A DNA stretch of 64,000 nucleotides from Eriocheir sinensis (taxonomy: Eukaryota > Arthropoda > Malacostraca > Decapoda > Varunidae), in the NCBI RefSeq assembly GCF_024679095.1, contig NW_026110541.1:100001-164000 (forward strand). Reading direction: 5' to 3'. Positions within the stretch are counted from its first letter, which is position 1, and each line of letters begins with the position of its first letter. Under the pieces are notes generated by a model. The model was given only the letters and a program-made list of their open reading frames with translations, ran no database searches and had not been told where the DNA came from. Both the position numbers and the translations under genes were made by a program. This document shows, piece by piece, positions 12,575-25,089 of the stretch.

Positions 12575-13254
12575 GAAAGCAGAGAACAAGCACGGTGATG
12601 GAGAGAGGCGGAGAGCGAGAAAAAAGAGGTGAAAGCGAACAGCGAGAGGAAGAGAAAGGAGAAGCTAAACCCAAGCAGTGGCAGGAAGAAAGAAGACAGG
12701 ACAACTATTGAAGAGAGAAGAGTAGACACGTTAGGGAAGAAAAGTACAGCTTTGAGCAGAAGGAAGACGAAAGAGGAAGGGCGCCGTGGCATTAAGACGG
12801 AGAAAAAGAAAAGACATGCGATTGCGGTTGAAGCTTGATGGAAATTCGATTTTAATGCATAGTTACAAGGTTACGGAAAAGTCACGGTGCTTGCAGGAGG
12901 TAAGGGCGGAGGGGGATCTTGTGGGGGAGGGAGCGAAGGATAAGAGAGGGGGAGCTTGTGTCGTGAGGGGAGCGTTAAAGGGTGGGAGCTTGTGAAGGGG
13001 GCGTGAGAGAAGGGCATCACCATGGATTCATATAGCATACAAAACGAACTATAATGGAAAAGACCAGATAAATCGAGCTACTTAAAGGAAATGGGAGACA
13101 AAAAGCATTCATATGGAAGGGCAGACTTGTGGTATATCGAGCATTACTTCAACAGGCAAGGCATAATACGGGGGCCAAGATATGCAAACAAACAAACGCG
13201 ACGCAGTGAGAAATCGGGCTCAAACACGATACAAACACATGGAATAGGTCGATG
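12086..13254. other. purine-rich low-complexity DNA with (GA)n at 12,539-12,570
   Basis: The plus strand from about 12,240 to 12,830 is strongly A/G-rich with a 32-bp GA run. Long open frames here on either strand have low-complexity composition and are not credible genes. The remainder to 13,254 has nothing recognisable. Confidence 0.6.
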
Positions 13255-13745
13255 TTGATCCATGTATTCTTCGTCTTCTTCCTTTCCCTTCTCTTCCTCT
13301 TTTTTCCTCTTGATCTTCCTATTCTCTTCTTCCTCTTAAATTTCCTCTTTCTCGTCTTTCTTCTTCGTCCTCTTTCTCTTCATTTTCCTGCTCTTCTTCC
13401 TCTTATTCTTCCTTTTCTCTTCTTCTTAAACTCATTCATTCATTTCTTCTTTCTTCCTCGTCTTTCTCTTCCTCTTCCCTCTCCTCCCGCCACTCACTCC
13501 TCTCACTCTTCCTTTTCTCTTCTTCTTAAATTCCTTCCTTCCATTCTTCTCTTCCTCTTCCCTCTCTTCCCTCTACTCACTCCTCACTCTTTCTTTTCTC
13601 TTCTTCTTAAATTCCTTCCTTCCATTCTTCTCTTCCTCTTCCCTCTCCTCCCTCTACTCACTCCTCACTCTTCCTTTTCTCTTCTTCTTAAATTCCTTCC
13701 TTCCATTCTTCTTTCTTCCTCGTCCTCTCTCTTCCCTCAACTCAC
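13255..13745. repeat. pyrimidine-rich tract with ~83-bp tandem repeats
   Basis: The plus strand is nearly pure C/T for about 490 bp. From 13,497 the unit TTTTCTCTTCTTCTTAAATT plus flanking CT text repeats three times with a period of about 83 bp. The 191-residue open frame across it is a composition effect. Confidence 0.8.
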
Positions 13746-14085
13746 TCCTCTACATATTCACCTGCACTGGGCGGGGAGAAAGCCTAAGCATGCACGAGAA
13801 CTATTTTGCATATTAACGAGTCATTAACACTCGCACGCAAACCCCTGAACACACCAAGCCGTGCCTTCTACTCGGGGGAACTTATGGAATGTACGGGTAA
13901 GACGTTTTGGGTGTTTCAAGCTCATCAACGTCCTCGCGAGTGGCAGTAAATACTTTTAAGTGGTGCTGGGAAGTATATTTCGGTACGTCATTTTTCAGCT
14001 ATCCATTAACAAGCGCACGCGAGCTCGTACGTATTCCGCCTGGGTGTGAGGTGAAGCATACTATATTCGTTCCCCTAAAATATCC

Positions 14086-14397
14086 CCCACTTTACCAGCG
14101 CTATATATTGAGAATGAGCGAAAACTAGGAAGGAGAGACACTACTTACATAAGTGACGTGAGTACCAGAGTTATCGTATTACTTCGTGGCTTAGGGCAAG
14201 GTTCTCTATCTTGGGTAACTGTTTCTCTGCTTTAATTCTCGCCCACTTTACCAGCGCTATATATTGAGAATGAGCGAAAACTAGGAGAGAGAGACACTGC
14301 TTACATAAGTGACGTAAGCATCAGCCGGTTATCCTATTACTTCGTGGTTTGGGGCAAGGTTCTCTGTCTGGGGTAACTGTTTTCCTGCTTTAATCAC
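14086..14397. repeat. 156-bp tandem duplication
   Basis: The segment beginning CCCACTTTACCAGCGC at 14,086 recurs at 14,242 with about 90 percent identity over its full length. Both copies contain CATAAGTGACGT and TTACTTCGTGG. No coding content is apparent. Confidence 0.9.
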
Positions 14398-14739
14398 TCT
14401 GTCTCCCTCGCTGTGTTGTATCGACTTGAAAATGCTGTGCAGAGTTTTTAGTGCATCTGTATACGCGAAAATCAATACTTTTTACTGCCCATCAGCCCGA
14501 GCTAGTTTGCTTGTGTGTGAGTTATCTTTCTTGAGTAGCTGTTTCTCTACTTGGATTCTCTCTTGGCTAACTGTATTTGTGCTTAAGTCGCCTCGCACAT
14601 CAGGGGAACAAACGACATGTAGAGCAAGGCAAACAAAGAAGGGGCGGCTGAGTCATCGTCGGAGTGATTAAATCTTCATATTTCATCCTCAAGACAGACA
14701 AACACAAGGGGGCTGGCAAACATTAGGTGAAGTACTCGT

Positions 14740-15420
14740 GCTTAGGGTCACTGTGCTGGTCAAGGGAGCAGTAATCAGAGGAGGGCTGGGGAAGGGAGGG
14801 AGGGAGGTTGCAGACAGGCATGCTGATGAGAACTGGAGATGGAGGTGCGGGGGAGTGGCTGGGGGGGTGTGGGAGGGAGCGCGAGGGAGAAGCATTAGAT
14901 TTGACATGCGGGGAGGAGTCTGAGGTAAGTATGCAGGGGGTGTTTGAAGGTACAAAGCATAAAAAGAAGAGTGTCGGGGGGTAGGAATGCAGGGGAACGT
15001 TAGAAGGGGGGAAAACAGAGGAGAGTGGAGAGAGTGGGCCTGCAGGGAGAGTTAACTTGGGTATAGGGACGCGTGGAAGACTTGTTATAAATGCGTGGGG
15101 GCAAGTTGAGGGGTGGGTAAGTGGAGGAGAACTGCAGGGGTGAGTTTGGGGAGGGTATATAAAGGGTATGAGGGGGGAAGAGGGGCGAATTGGAGGTGAG
15201 TGGAAATCCTGGGGAAAATTAGGCAGTGAGCATGCGGGGAAGAGTTAGGGGAGTCGGGGGGGAGAGAACTGGGGGGTGGGTATCGGAGGGGGGCGGTGAT
15301 GGAGGGAGTTGGGTTGGTCTGTGAAGTGGTTTAGGCAGGTGTGTTGGATTGGGGGGGACATGAGCCAGGTGCGCGGAGGTGTTGCCAAGGTGGGGGTGGG
15401 GGGTCTATGCTGCGCAGTTG
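14740..15420. other. G-rich, strand-asymmetric non-coding DNA
   Basis: The plus strand carries dozens of runs of three to seven G, densest at 15,240-15,310, and very few C runs. The surrounding DNA does not share this skew. No gene is recognised. Several four-run clusters could form G-quadruplexes on the plus strand. Confidence 0.5.
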
Positions 15421-15710
15421 GTCACCATCAACCTTCAACTTGTCAGCCATCACCGCTGCCTCCTCCGCACGTCCACCATTTTCAAAGTTTATACAGGCGC
15501 GTTAATCTGATTCGTTTTCACTAGACAGGACCTCTTATTAATTTGCCTGCTAATTTTCTACGAGAGCGCCGATCATTACGAATCTGTATCTTCGCAATTC
15601 CTTAATGATACAGGCTACCAGACCGCAATTTGTTATCTGCTCGTACCCTGTAAAAGAACCTTGACTTGAGAATGTCTAACTAAAAACCTACGATGATAAT
15701 TATACTGTAC

Positions 15711-16140
15711 GCCTTTCTACATCAGCTCCCAACACGCCTCTATCACTTTCTGACTCCACCTGCTTTGTATCTTCTCCTCCTCTTCCTCTTCCTCCTCCAT
15801 CTCTTCATCTGCCAAAAAATAGTTGCATGTACTTCTGTTTCCTGCTCTCTCTTTCTGCCGCCTCGTCTTCCTCCTGCTCCTTCTCCTTCTCTTCACCGTA
15901 CGCCTTTCTACATCAGTTCCCAACACGCTTCTATCACTTTCTGACTCCACTTGCTTTCTATCTCCTCCTCTTCCTCTTCCTCCTCCATCTCTTCACCTGC
16001 CAAATAATAGTTGCATGCACTTCTTCTTCCTGCCGCCTCCTCTTCCCCCTGCTCCTTCTCCATCTCTTCACCCGCACAAGTTGCACGCCCCTCAGCCTTC
16101 TTCACTTCCCCGGGACTGCACGCCTTTCTACTTAGTTCCT
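15711..16140. repeat. ~190-bp tandem repeat, two and a part copies
   Basis: The text CGCCTTTCTACATCAG begins copies at 15,711 and 15,902, and a partial one starts near 16,122. Each copy continues through CTATCACTTTCTGACTCCAC and AGTTGCATG. The open frames across it reflect pyrimidine-rich composition. Confidence 0.8.
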
Positions 16141-16477
16141 ACAGGCCTCTATATATCAATTTCCACCTTCTGCTCTTTCTCCATTCTCTTTATCTCACCC
16201 TCTGACAGATCCTTAACCTTTCCATGCCTCCTCTTTCACCCGCCTCCTCTCTGCCTTTTGACACATTATCGCTCTTTATCACACCCTTTTCCCTCCCGTG
16301 TTTCACCTCCTGCCCCGCCTCCTCTTTCTCCTGTATTCCCTAACTGCATGTCCCTCCCGGCCTTCCCTACCGTCCTTCGCACCTGTTATCGACCCTCATC
16401 GCACCCTTCACCTCTCACTCTCTCCCCGTATCTTCCGAGGCTTCTCGTAATCTCAGCTAACAACCGGGCGCACCTGT

Positions 16478-16630
16478 ATTTTTTTTTTTTTTTACGTTGT
16501 TGCCTATTGCGCCGGTAGGCATCTTCCCGGTGGGACCTGATGGTCGGCCCAAGGCTTCTTCCAGGTGGGGCCTGATGGTCGGCCCAGCCCGTTCTGGCGC
16601 AGGCGAGTGTTTATAGTGGCGCCAACACCT
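16478..16630 (-). mobile_element. SINE 3' part, minus orientation
   Basis: A T-run at 16,481-16,492 (the A-tail on the minus strand) is followed by TTGCGCCGGTAGGC and two copies of GGGCCTGATGGTCGGCCC-like text. It ends with AGTGTTTATAGTGGCGCCA. The same modules, reverse-complemented, form the 3' half of the SINE at 51,939-52,275. The head is missing. Confidence 0.75.
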
Positions 16631-16639
16631 GTATCTCTC

Positions 16640-17180
16640 TAATTATCTCGTTCGCGTCTGCCGTACTGTCTCGCATCCCTTCCTCTTCTCCCTCAACCAC
16701 CACCGTCACCTCCATCTCCACTTCCTCCTCTTCCTCTTCCTCTTTCTCTCTTTTTCTTTGTTTTCTCGTCCTCATTTTCTTTTTCTTTCTCTTTCTCCTC
16801 TCTCTTTTTCCTTAATTTTATTTTTTTTCTTTGTTTTTTTTCTTCCTGCTCCTCCTCCATCTCCACTTCCTCTTCCTTTTCCTCTTTCTCACTTCTCTAT
16901 TTTTTTATCTTCCTCATTTTATTTTTCTTTCTCTTTCTCCTCTCTCTTTTTCCTTCATCTCTTTGTTTTCTTTTTCTTTCTGTTTCTTTTCCTCCTTCTC
17001 CTCCTCCATCTCCACTTCCTCTTCCTCTTACTCTCACTTTTTCTTTTTTTCTCTTCCTCACTTTCTTTTTCTTTCTCTTTCTCCTCTCTCTTTTTCTTTC
17101 ATTCTCTTTGTTTTCTTTATCTTTCTGTTTCTTTTCTTCCTCCTTCTCCTCCTCCTCCTCCTTCTATCGTCTTATTTTTC
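16640..17180. repeat. pyrimidine-rich low-complexity tract
   Basis: About 500 bp of almost uninterrupted C/T on the plus strand contain repeated CTTCCTCTTCC and TTTCTTTTTCTTTCTC modules. An apparent phenylalanine/serine/leucine-rich frame is a composition artefact. Confidence 0.8.
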
Positions 17181-18195
17181 CCATAATCATCATTCCATAA
17201 CGCTTCTAAAACCCTTCTGCTTGTCTGCATCCATCTTATCTTCTCCCCCAGTCTCTTTCCTCTTATCCTATTAACCTTCACCTTTTCTTCCTCTACCAAC
17301 ACTTTTCTCCTTGTCAAAATCCCTCCATTTATCTCCTCCTGTCTCTCTCCTTTCTTTCTTTTGCCCTTCACCTTTGTTTCCTCTACTAACGCCATTCTCA
17401 CTCCGTTCCTTGCTCCCGCCCCTTTGACCTGCAACCTCCTTTTCGAGCTCATAAAATCAAGAAAAGGTATGAAGTGGATGTGACTAAAAGGAACTGTGCA
17501 CGAGAAAGAGACGCTTAGATAATTGCCTCTTGCATAACCTTCACTCCTTTTAGATAGATTTAAGCTCCTCGACAGTTCTATTAACTCGAATTCATGGGTC
17601 AAAGTATATTATTACGAGAGTAGCATTTATCTGGCAGTGAAAGTATATGTATTGCAAGTATACCTTCTCGGATTGAAGGTCAAAGTACATTAAAATAGGA
17701 ATGAATGGGTTCAAGATTGCAGACGTGTTGTGTCGCCCGCGCAGTACCCACTATTAATTTTGTAGGTGCGACGTCTTTCTCCGTGTGGGTGGGTGAGTGT
17801 GGGCGGTTCTTTCCAGGGCGCATGTTACGTCCTCTGCGCAACGAAAGAAGTGCAGATAATAAGTTCCTCCTGCGCCAGAGCTTACGTTATAGGCAACATT
17901 TAAAGCTTATTGACAGTAACGGCACAATACGACAGGTAGATAGACTCATAATTGTTAGACTGACCATATATTGCATGCGTACAGCTCATTGGGGAAATAA
18001 GAAAAGTTCTCGTGCGGTGTTAGTGGAAGTTACCTGTTTAATGAATGAGGTGGATCCAGGTAGCACTTTCTAATTAACTGTCATGGTGTAGGTGTGGTGG
18101 TGAACGGCGTTCTACTTGAGTGGCGTAGGCTGTGGCGTCCCGTGTGTAATTATGGTGCACTGCGGCAAGTGATGGCGCTACTCCTGCAACCAGTG
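17181..18195. other. non-coding, no gene recognised
   Basis: A plus-strand open frame of 122 codons (17,705-18,073) has unbiased composition but no recognisable domain, splice context or similarity to its surroundings. I do not call it a gene. Confidence 0.35.
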
Positions 18196-18910
18196 TGGCG
18201 TAAGTGGTGGGGTTCCTGTATTATAATGGAGGTGGTGTTTCCTCTTCAACCTGTGTGTAGTGTTTAAGTGGTGGCGGTGTAGTGTTTAAGTGGTGGTGGT
18301 GTTCCTGTATTATAATGGAGGTGATGTTCCCTCTTCAACCTGTGTGTAGTGTTTAAGTGGTGGCGGTGTTCCTGTATTATAATGGAGGTGGTGTTCCCTC
18401 TTCAACCTGTGTGTAGTGTTTAAGTGGTGGCGGTGTTCCTGTATTATAATGGGGGTGGTGTTCCCTCTTCAACCTGTGTGTAGTGTTTAAGTGGTGGCGG
18501 TGTTCCTGTATTATAATGGAGGTGGTGTTCCCTCTTCAACCTGTGTGTAGTGTTTAAGTGGTGGCGGTGTTCCTGTATTATAATGGAGGTGGTGTTTCCT
18601 CTTCAACCTGTGTGTAGTGTTTAAGTGGTGGCGGTGTTCCTGTATTATAATGGAGGTGGTGTTCCCTCTTCAACCTGTGTGTAGTGTTTAAGTGGTGGCG
18701 GTGTTCCTGTATTATAATGGAGGTGGTGTTTCCTCTTCAACCTGTGTGTAGTGTTTAAGTGGTGGGGTTCCTGTATTATAATGGAGGTGGTGTTTCCTCT
18801 TCAACCTGTGTGTAGTGTTTAAGTGGTGGCGGTGTTCCTGTATTATAATGGAGGTGGTGTTTCCTCTTCAACCTGTGTAGTGTTTAAGTGGTGGCGGTGT
18901 AGTGTTTAAG
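18196..18910. repeat. 67-bp minisatellite, about 10-11 copies
   Basis: The unit contains GTTCCTGTATTATAATGG, TGTTCCCTCTTCAACC and GTAGTGTTTAAGTGGTGG. Copies are highly alike, differing at a few sites (TTCCCTC/TTTCCTC) and by deletion of the GGCGGT block in one or two units. A (GAT)n run follows at 19,090-19,112. Confidence 0.95.
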
Positions 18911-19149
18911 TGGTGCCGTTCCCTGTGTATAGTGTAGCGTGGTGGAGGTGGAGGTGTTTCTTCATGAACTACAGCGTATTTAGTGTAGGTGCTGGTGCTG
19001 CTTGCTTCACTGTTGTAGCTGGAGAACGCTGGGAATAGCCTTTGTTCTGCTGTGGACGAGTAAAGGCTAAGATGATGGTGATGGTGGTGATGATGATGAT
19101 GATGATGATGATGTACAGTCGGTGGGGTTCTATATTTCCAAAGGGGAGA

Positions 19150-19400
19150 GTTTAACTTAGGCTCGTATTGCTAAACATTTCGTCGCCCAAGTTCACATAT
19201 TTGACAAGGCTTTTCGTAGGAGTTTGTGGCATTTCCAGGAGTAGTTTTATGACCCTGGTGGTAGTCTGACCCTTCTTCTGTACCGTGAAGCTAAGGAAAC
19301 ACTCATTAGAGCCCGATTGATCCCCTCTTTGACCTTTAGAAATAGGTGATGTGAGATGGCAAAGTGTCTTGTAATACCAGCCTTTAAGTGTTTGAGGTGA
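19150..19400 (+). repeat. unclassified interspersed repeat, copy 1 of 3
   Basis: The stretch contains TATGACCCTGGTGGTAGTCT followed by a pyrimidine-rich patch, an ACTCATTA-type motif and a GATGTGAGATGGCAAAGTG module. Diverged copies in the same orientation lie at 38,505-38,740 and 44,159-44,350. No coding potential, tRNA head or terminal inverted repeat is obvious. Confidence 0.7.
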
Positions 19401-19842
19401 TGTTTCCAATAAGACCATGAATGTGGCTTCGATCCTAAGTACCGTAAGACACTGCCACGGACGCACCAAGTAGCGCTCAGTGGCAGTATCTCTTGACGAG
19501 CCAAACACGCTAAACATACCCACCCTTAGTCTTATTCTCGATACCCAAATATCTCTGACAAGAACCAGCACAAAACAAGCCTATGACAACCTATTCGGTC
19601 TAACTGCTCTCATTTTCTGTTTTTGCTAACCCCGAAAGAGCCAGAAAAGAAAATGGGCAAAAAATCGAAACGCCTCTGGGCCCTCACGCCTGACCTCACT
19701 ACAGCATTCCTACCCACTAATAAGTCACCTTGAACATGATTTACCTGTCTCCCGGATGTCGTCACAAAGTAAAAAATCGTCAACAGTAGCTCCGCCCGTT
19801 AACTTCCCTTCGTATAAGGAACAACGGGGATCAAGATCTATA

Positions 19843-19861
19843 GAAGGTTAGGTTAGGTTAG
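19843..19861. repeat. short telomere-like (TTAGG)n run
   Basis: The run reads GGTTAGGTTAGGTTAG, just over three units of the arthropod telomere motif TTAGG. Confidence 0.8.
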
Positions 19862-20263
19862 CCTTTTAACCCCCGTCAACGTCTGCGGCACAACCCACAC
19901 GGTCCCTGCCCTTCCCTAGCCTTAAGAAAGTGAAGAGATGGAGGTAAAGTTTAGGAGAGAGGGGAAATATGTAGTGTAAAGAATGGCGGTATATAACAGA
20001 ATGGAGGGAAGGGATGCTCATGGGAGGGGAAGGAAAAATAAACAAAGACCATACAAAGGGAGAATACACAGAGATGATAAGTAAAATCTGAAGAATGTTT
20101 AACGCCTTGCCTTGCCGCCGCCGCCTCCTGCCACCACACGCCGCTGAACACTGTCTGGTTAAGAACACTCACGACAGCCTCTCCTCAATCGACTATTAGC
20201 CTCGACTCCAAGCGCTTTACGGAACTTCAAACGTCTTTTGCAAACGTAAGGAGGAGGGGGAGA
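19862..20263. other. non-coding, no gene recognised
   Basis: Mixed-composition sequence with short frames only. Confidence 0.4.
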
Positions 20264-20449
20264 GATGGAGGAGGAAGAGGAGGAGGAGGAGGAGGAGGAG
20301 GAGGAAGAGGAGAATGTATTGCAGAGTTCTTCGGGTCTACAATGTGATATTTAAACACTTATCCTCCGTCGTGAGTGATAGCCAAGACATGACATCTGCA
20401 GACTTATCTCCGGTTTTATATTTACATTTTTCTGCCTCTCTTTCTCTCT

Positions 20450-20509
<60 letters not shown>

Positions 20510-20521
20510 ACACACACACAC
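20264..20521. repeat. (GAG)n and (CA)n microsatellites
   Basis: A GAG/GAA run is at 20,264-20,311. A CA run is at 20,452-20,521, broken once by GACA. The approximately 140 bp between them are unremarkable. Confidence 0.95.
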
Positions 20522-21455
20522 AGTTCCATTTTTGCAAACTTTCTCTAGGAGTGTCGACGGTCATGCAGTTTCGCTTTTCACCCTTTCTGCCCACTTTCTG
20601 CCCCCTCAAGACGTCCATCCCCTCCAAAACCTTACCGCCGAAAGACAACTCATATCACACTACCACTTAAGTGTCCGAGATGTTTAAACACCCCGTAGCT
20701 GCGTCCTGGAATCCGGTGCGGCGGGTTTTGTGTATCAGTAACTCTTCCAAGGAGTTTCCCAAGCGTTCAGTATTATCTCCGCGTCCAATAAGAAAGTAGG
20801 ATTAAAGAGTCTATAACTACTAATATTGTTAATGAACTTCCCCAGTGATTTCAGTTACTACACAGCTTATCAGTCTAACGCTACATGTAGACTGCCTATC
20901 TTCTTACTTTTAATCAACGTGTCCGGATCTGGTTTGCCGGGAGATTAACGCTCCAGCGCACTCCCGGACCCGAGGTGAGGTACTGGGGGCAGCTTTCACT
21001 GCTCAGTAACAGTCCAGGGTCGAGTCCGTGCCCGGAGAGGAGACCCTCGAAATGGACTGGGTCAAGCTTGTCGTGCCATGTAGTTTTAAATATTCCTAAC
21101 AAATAAATCATCGAACCTGTGGATTTTTTTCCATGACTTTTTTTTATATATTTCTTTTAATTATGAAAGCTATTTTGTCCTATTGACCCTATGCAATCTC
21201 TTTTTACAACATTATCCCAAAATGCTTTCGCTTCAATAATACGAAAGAAAAAGGTGTCGAGCCACAGCGCCATATTCCTTTAAAAAACTGCACTATATAA
21301 TTATATATCCATTCTAAACCTCGATACCAGACTGTGCTGAACGGTCTGAGGAGTGTGGGTGATGGCACCACAGCCACGCAGCGCCGCCCCTCCCTGACAG
21401 CCCAAAGTCTGCTCGCGAAAGTCAAGACTTCGCTAGATGCCCGTATGTAAGACGA

Positions 21456-21458
<3 letters not shown>
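20522..21458. other. non-coding; one possible B-box near 21,020
   Basis: GGTCGAGTCC at about 21,018 matches the pol III B box, but no convincing A box precedes it. It may be another degraded SINE. No gene is recognised. Confidence 0.3.

Positions 21459-21507
<49 letters not shown>
21459..21507. repeat. (GT)n microsatellite
   Basis: About 24 GT units. Confidence 0.97.
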
Positions 21508-21508
<1 letters not shown>

Positions 21509-23835
21509 ATTCACCATGGTCTGATCATGCGATCGATACTCGTTTTGAGCACAGAACAACATATTCGTTATTTTTAACGCGGTAATGTCTCCATGCAAGT
21601 GGGAATACCTTGTGTCGTCGAGCAAGAAATCTTTAGAAGTGGGGCTCTCAGCGCAGCCTTTTCCGCCATAGCTTTGCATGCAGGTAGCGGCTAAGGGCTG
21701 AGCCTATCAGGGCCAGGGACTGCGCGGTACATCCCCACCCACTGACGCACTGAGCACAGCAGTGTTTTTAGTTGCACTAGACCCTGCACTTGATACTAAA
21801 CGATAAACCGATAATTGTTATAAAAAATACAAACAGGACAACCCAAACCTGCAAGCTTTACTTTGAAGCTCCTCTTTCCTTCTCCACGCAGCTGAATTAT
21901 TCCTACAAAAGTTTAATCATGGTGTTTAGTGCACGAGAATAAGTAAAATGTAAGTTTGCCGCGTGGTTCTCAGAAAATGTTTCTATGAATAAAACAATGT
22001 GTTTTTATGAAGCATCAGAAGCAGGTACGCAGGTGTGTACAAAGCTTTCTTACAGGCTCGTCACTGAAGGTCTCGGGGAGATTTGTTATACCCGCCTATG
22101 ATATGGAAATACTCTTAATGTTCCTTATTAAGTTGCCCTTTGCTGACATTTTTCATTGATAAACCAATATATAGAGAGCAGGCAACTAGCCCTTCCATTC
22201 TTCTCGTGAAACCAGGGCATGTTCTTTACATTGTATTAAAATAATCAATATTTCTTCGCATCTGCTGACGAAATATTCTTTCAAATTGGCGCAACATTAC
22301 ATGCATTAAGGAATATACGAGTTAAGTGTATCACGAAACCTACTACAAACTGAGACATGGAAAGAAGCCAGTGAAAAAGACAAAAGCAGCCTCAGCCTCA
22401 CCAGCCACACTCCACAAGGACAACACCCTCCCCCCCCCCCCCCCAGCCCCTTCACCCGGCTGCTGAGGAGGCCGTCTTGTTACCCCCGATTCCAGGTACA
22501 CAGCCCCACAAGTCGCCGCTGCCCCGCCCACCCTCATGCTGCCCCTCCCTCTCCCTCCATCACTGTGCCGGAGGACTGGGACATCAAACACTTTATAAAT
22601 GCACTCGTATGAGGTTTATTCAACGTTCACCAAAAATGGCACGCTACATAATTAAGTATAAATTTAAATGACTTTAAGTCGTTCAGAATTTTCTAATAAT
22701 TTGTATACGATGGTCTACTTTGCATCCTAAAGACAACTCGAGCGATGATAGGTTGATGTGTATTGATAAACAGACGCACAGGAGGGAGCTGGTAACTACG
22801 GGCCGGTTCGACACTCCAGCACGGAGTCATTGAAGCGCCCGAACCAAACTCTGTTCTCCACAATGATGTGTTATTTCTACTCAATACCAAATACTAATAA
22901 TGAGATTTCCTGATGTGTGGTTTTCTAAAGTCTCCTTCCTTAATATCAACGCCAAACACTATATACTACAGGGAACTTTTACAGTATTTTGTGTTTGGTT
23001 GGGGAGCTTACAAACTTGTGTATTGGACTGTACTACTGGCCCTACGTGTTGCCGCTGCTGGGATGACTCAGGAGGTAAGTAGTTGAGCAGTATATATGAG
23101 CGCAGTGGCCGATGTACGTTTCTGGTGAACCCTGCAAAAAACGAGGTCCTGGAGCCCGGATGTTAAGGGGTTGTGACGCAAGTCACGCCAACACCATTTA
23201 GGAGACGGAGAGGAGCTATAGCCGTGGATGACAGGCCGCAATTTAACACGCCTCGCTACCTGCCTCTCCCTGTCCTGACCTTCACTGAGGCTTGGACCTT
23301 CTAGCGAGCTAACAAACCTTAATGTTCCCTCTTATGGCAGTAGCAGCAAAAGTGGAGTCAAACATTAATTTCAATACTTTATTTTTTTTCTTTATGATAT
23401 CCTAAAAGTGTGAAGGGGCAAGAATATAAGTAACAGTATGTTTCTTCTCGTTACCCTTCCCCCGCGGCACAGACTCCACCACGGAAAATTAGAGGCGACC
23501 CTGGAACTGTTGCGTAACACTTCATTTACATCAATTTTTAAAACATTTTTCTAAGTCTTCACGAAGTGTTACAGTTGGCCAAGATGTGCTGCCACGGCTA
23601 CCCAGGGACGAGTAAATGGTTTTGAACATTTGCCAAATCTTCCAATTCGTTCGTGCCATCCGTGTCGCAATACCACGGCTTCTTCAGGGAATTATATCAG
23701 TAATGGGAAAACTATTTGTACAGATGAAACTCCTACCTTGAAAATAGTGCATCTGTACTTGAAAAAAAAAACTTGCAGCTTACGAAAAAAAAAACTTTAT
23801 TTTTGCTTATTTTGTAATATAAAACTAATAACTCA

Positions 23836-23837
<2 letters not shown>
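21508..23837. other. non-coding, no gene recognised
   Basis: AT-rich sequence with a 14-base C run at about 22,431-22,444 and a GC-rich patch at 22,440-22,570 that has open frames on both strands. No frame has a domain or a pair of convincing splice sites. Confidence 0.35.

Positions 23838-23907
<70 letters not shown>
23838..23907. repeat. (CA)n microsatellite
   Basis: About 34 CA units. Confidence 0.97.
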
Positions 23908-23908
<1 letters not shown>

Positions 23909-24225
23909 CACTGGCTGACTGACTGAGCATCGATTAGGAGCTAAATACGTGGTTGACTGAGATCTTATTAAATTAATGAGTTACATCGAGACGAGCAATT
24001 TGTACACGACCGAGATCCTTCGCGCTAAGTAAGTCGTTTTTGGAGCTTCTATACATCAACTGCTTCATGTAGGAGCTAATCGGATGAATCTTGAAAGCAA
24101 TTTAATTCTTAAGATTATCATTACGCGGTGCATCATACAAATCAAAGTCACTCCAGGGTCGCCTACAGCAAGTTGCGGGAGAGGCGCCACTTGACCCATC
24201 CTGCTGGAGGCCCCAGAGCAAATAC

Positions 24226-24545
24226 CACGGCCAAGAAGAGGAACCATTGAGCCTCAACACACAGATAACTGCCACCAACAAAACAAACACCACGGCCAAG
24301 AAGAGGAACCATTGAGCCTCAACACACAGATAACTGCCACCAACAAAACAAACACCACGGCCAAGAAGAGGAACCATTGAGCCTCAACACACAGATAACT
24401 GCCACCAACAAAACAAACACCACGGCCAAGAAGAGGAACCATTGAGCCTCAACACACAGATAACTGCCACCAACAAAACAAATACCACGGCCAAGAAGAG
24501 GAACCATTGAGCCTCAACACACAGATAACTGCCACCAACAAAACA
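24226..24545. repeat. 65-bp minisatellite, about 4.9 copies
   Basis: The unit includes CCAAGAAGAGGAACCATTG and CAACACACAGATAACTGCC. Copies are essentially identical apart from one position (CAAATACC/CAAACACC), so amplification is recent. The minus-strand frames that restart every 65 bp are shadows of this repeat. Confidence 0.95.
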
Positions 24546-25089
24546 GGAAAGGCAAAAAAGGAGCAGAGAGGCGCCCCGCCCCACCCTATCTCACTAGAGG
24601 CCGAATGACCAGACGCCCCTGCAAAAGTAACTCTCGGTCACCTACCTGCAGCCACCTAAGAAAGTAAATTTTACACCATAACATGTATTATGAAATCGGA
24701 CAGGCGATATTTACAGTTAGCAACGTTCATTTCATACGATAATTTTAGGAAAAGAAGAGGTATGAATACAATGCCCATCCCTGCCAGCGTGATGCATCTT
24801 ACCGTTACTAATCAAGAAGATCATCATTTTCAGCGAGTCGTTAGAGTTGAGTGGTTATTTTAATAGCAAGATAGGTAAGAGGGAACAGATAAAACACGAT
24901 AAAGTGCGGACACAAGCCCTCCCCCTTTCCTGCCGCTCCGTGGCCCGCGGCGCCCCATGGATGCACCTCAACCTCTTCCCTCTTGTCGGAAAATAAGAGG
25001 ACTGAACCCGCCTCGAGAAAGACACCACCGCGCTTTGCCGCCAGGACCTGCATCAGATTACTGGGTCTATCAGATAGTCTGCTACCGCT
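24546..25089. other. non-coding, no gene recognised
   Basis: Nothing supported beyond short frames. Confidence 0.4.

Noticed and set aside
16758..17274. apparent hydrophobic membrane-protein frames
   Set aside because: Pure C/T low-complexity sequence always gives Phe/Leu/Ser/Pro. No start context or conserved segment.
17705..18073. 122-codon plus-strand frame
   Set aside because: No recognisable domain, no splice or promoter support. A frame of this length is expected by chance in this much DNA.
24226..24545. possible CRISPR-like array of regularly spaced repeats
   Set aside because: The full 65-bp unit is repeated with no unique spacers, so it is a minisatellite in a eukaryotic genome.
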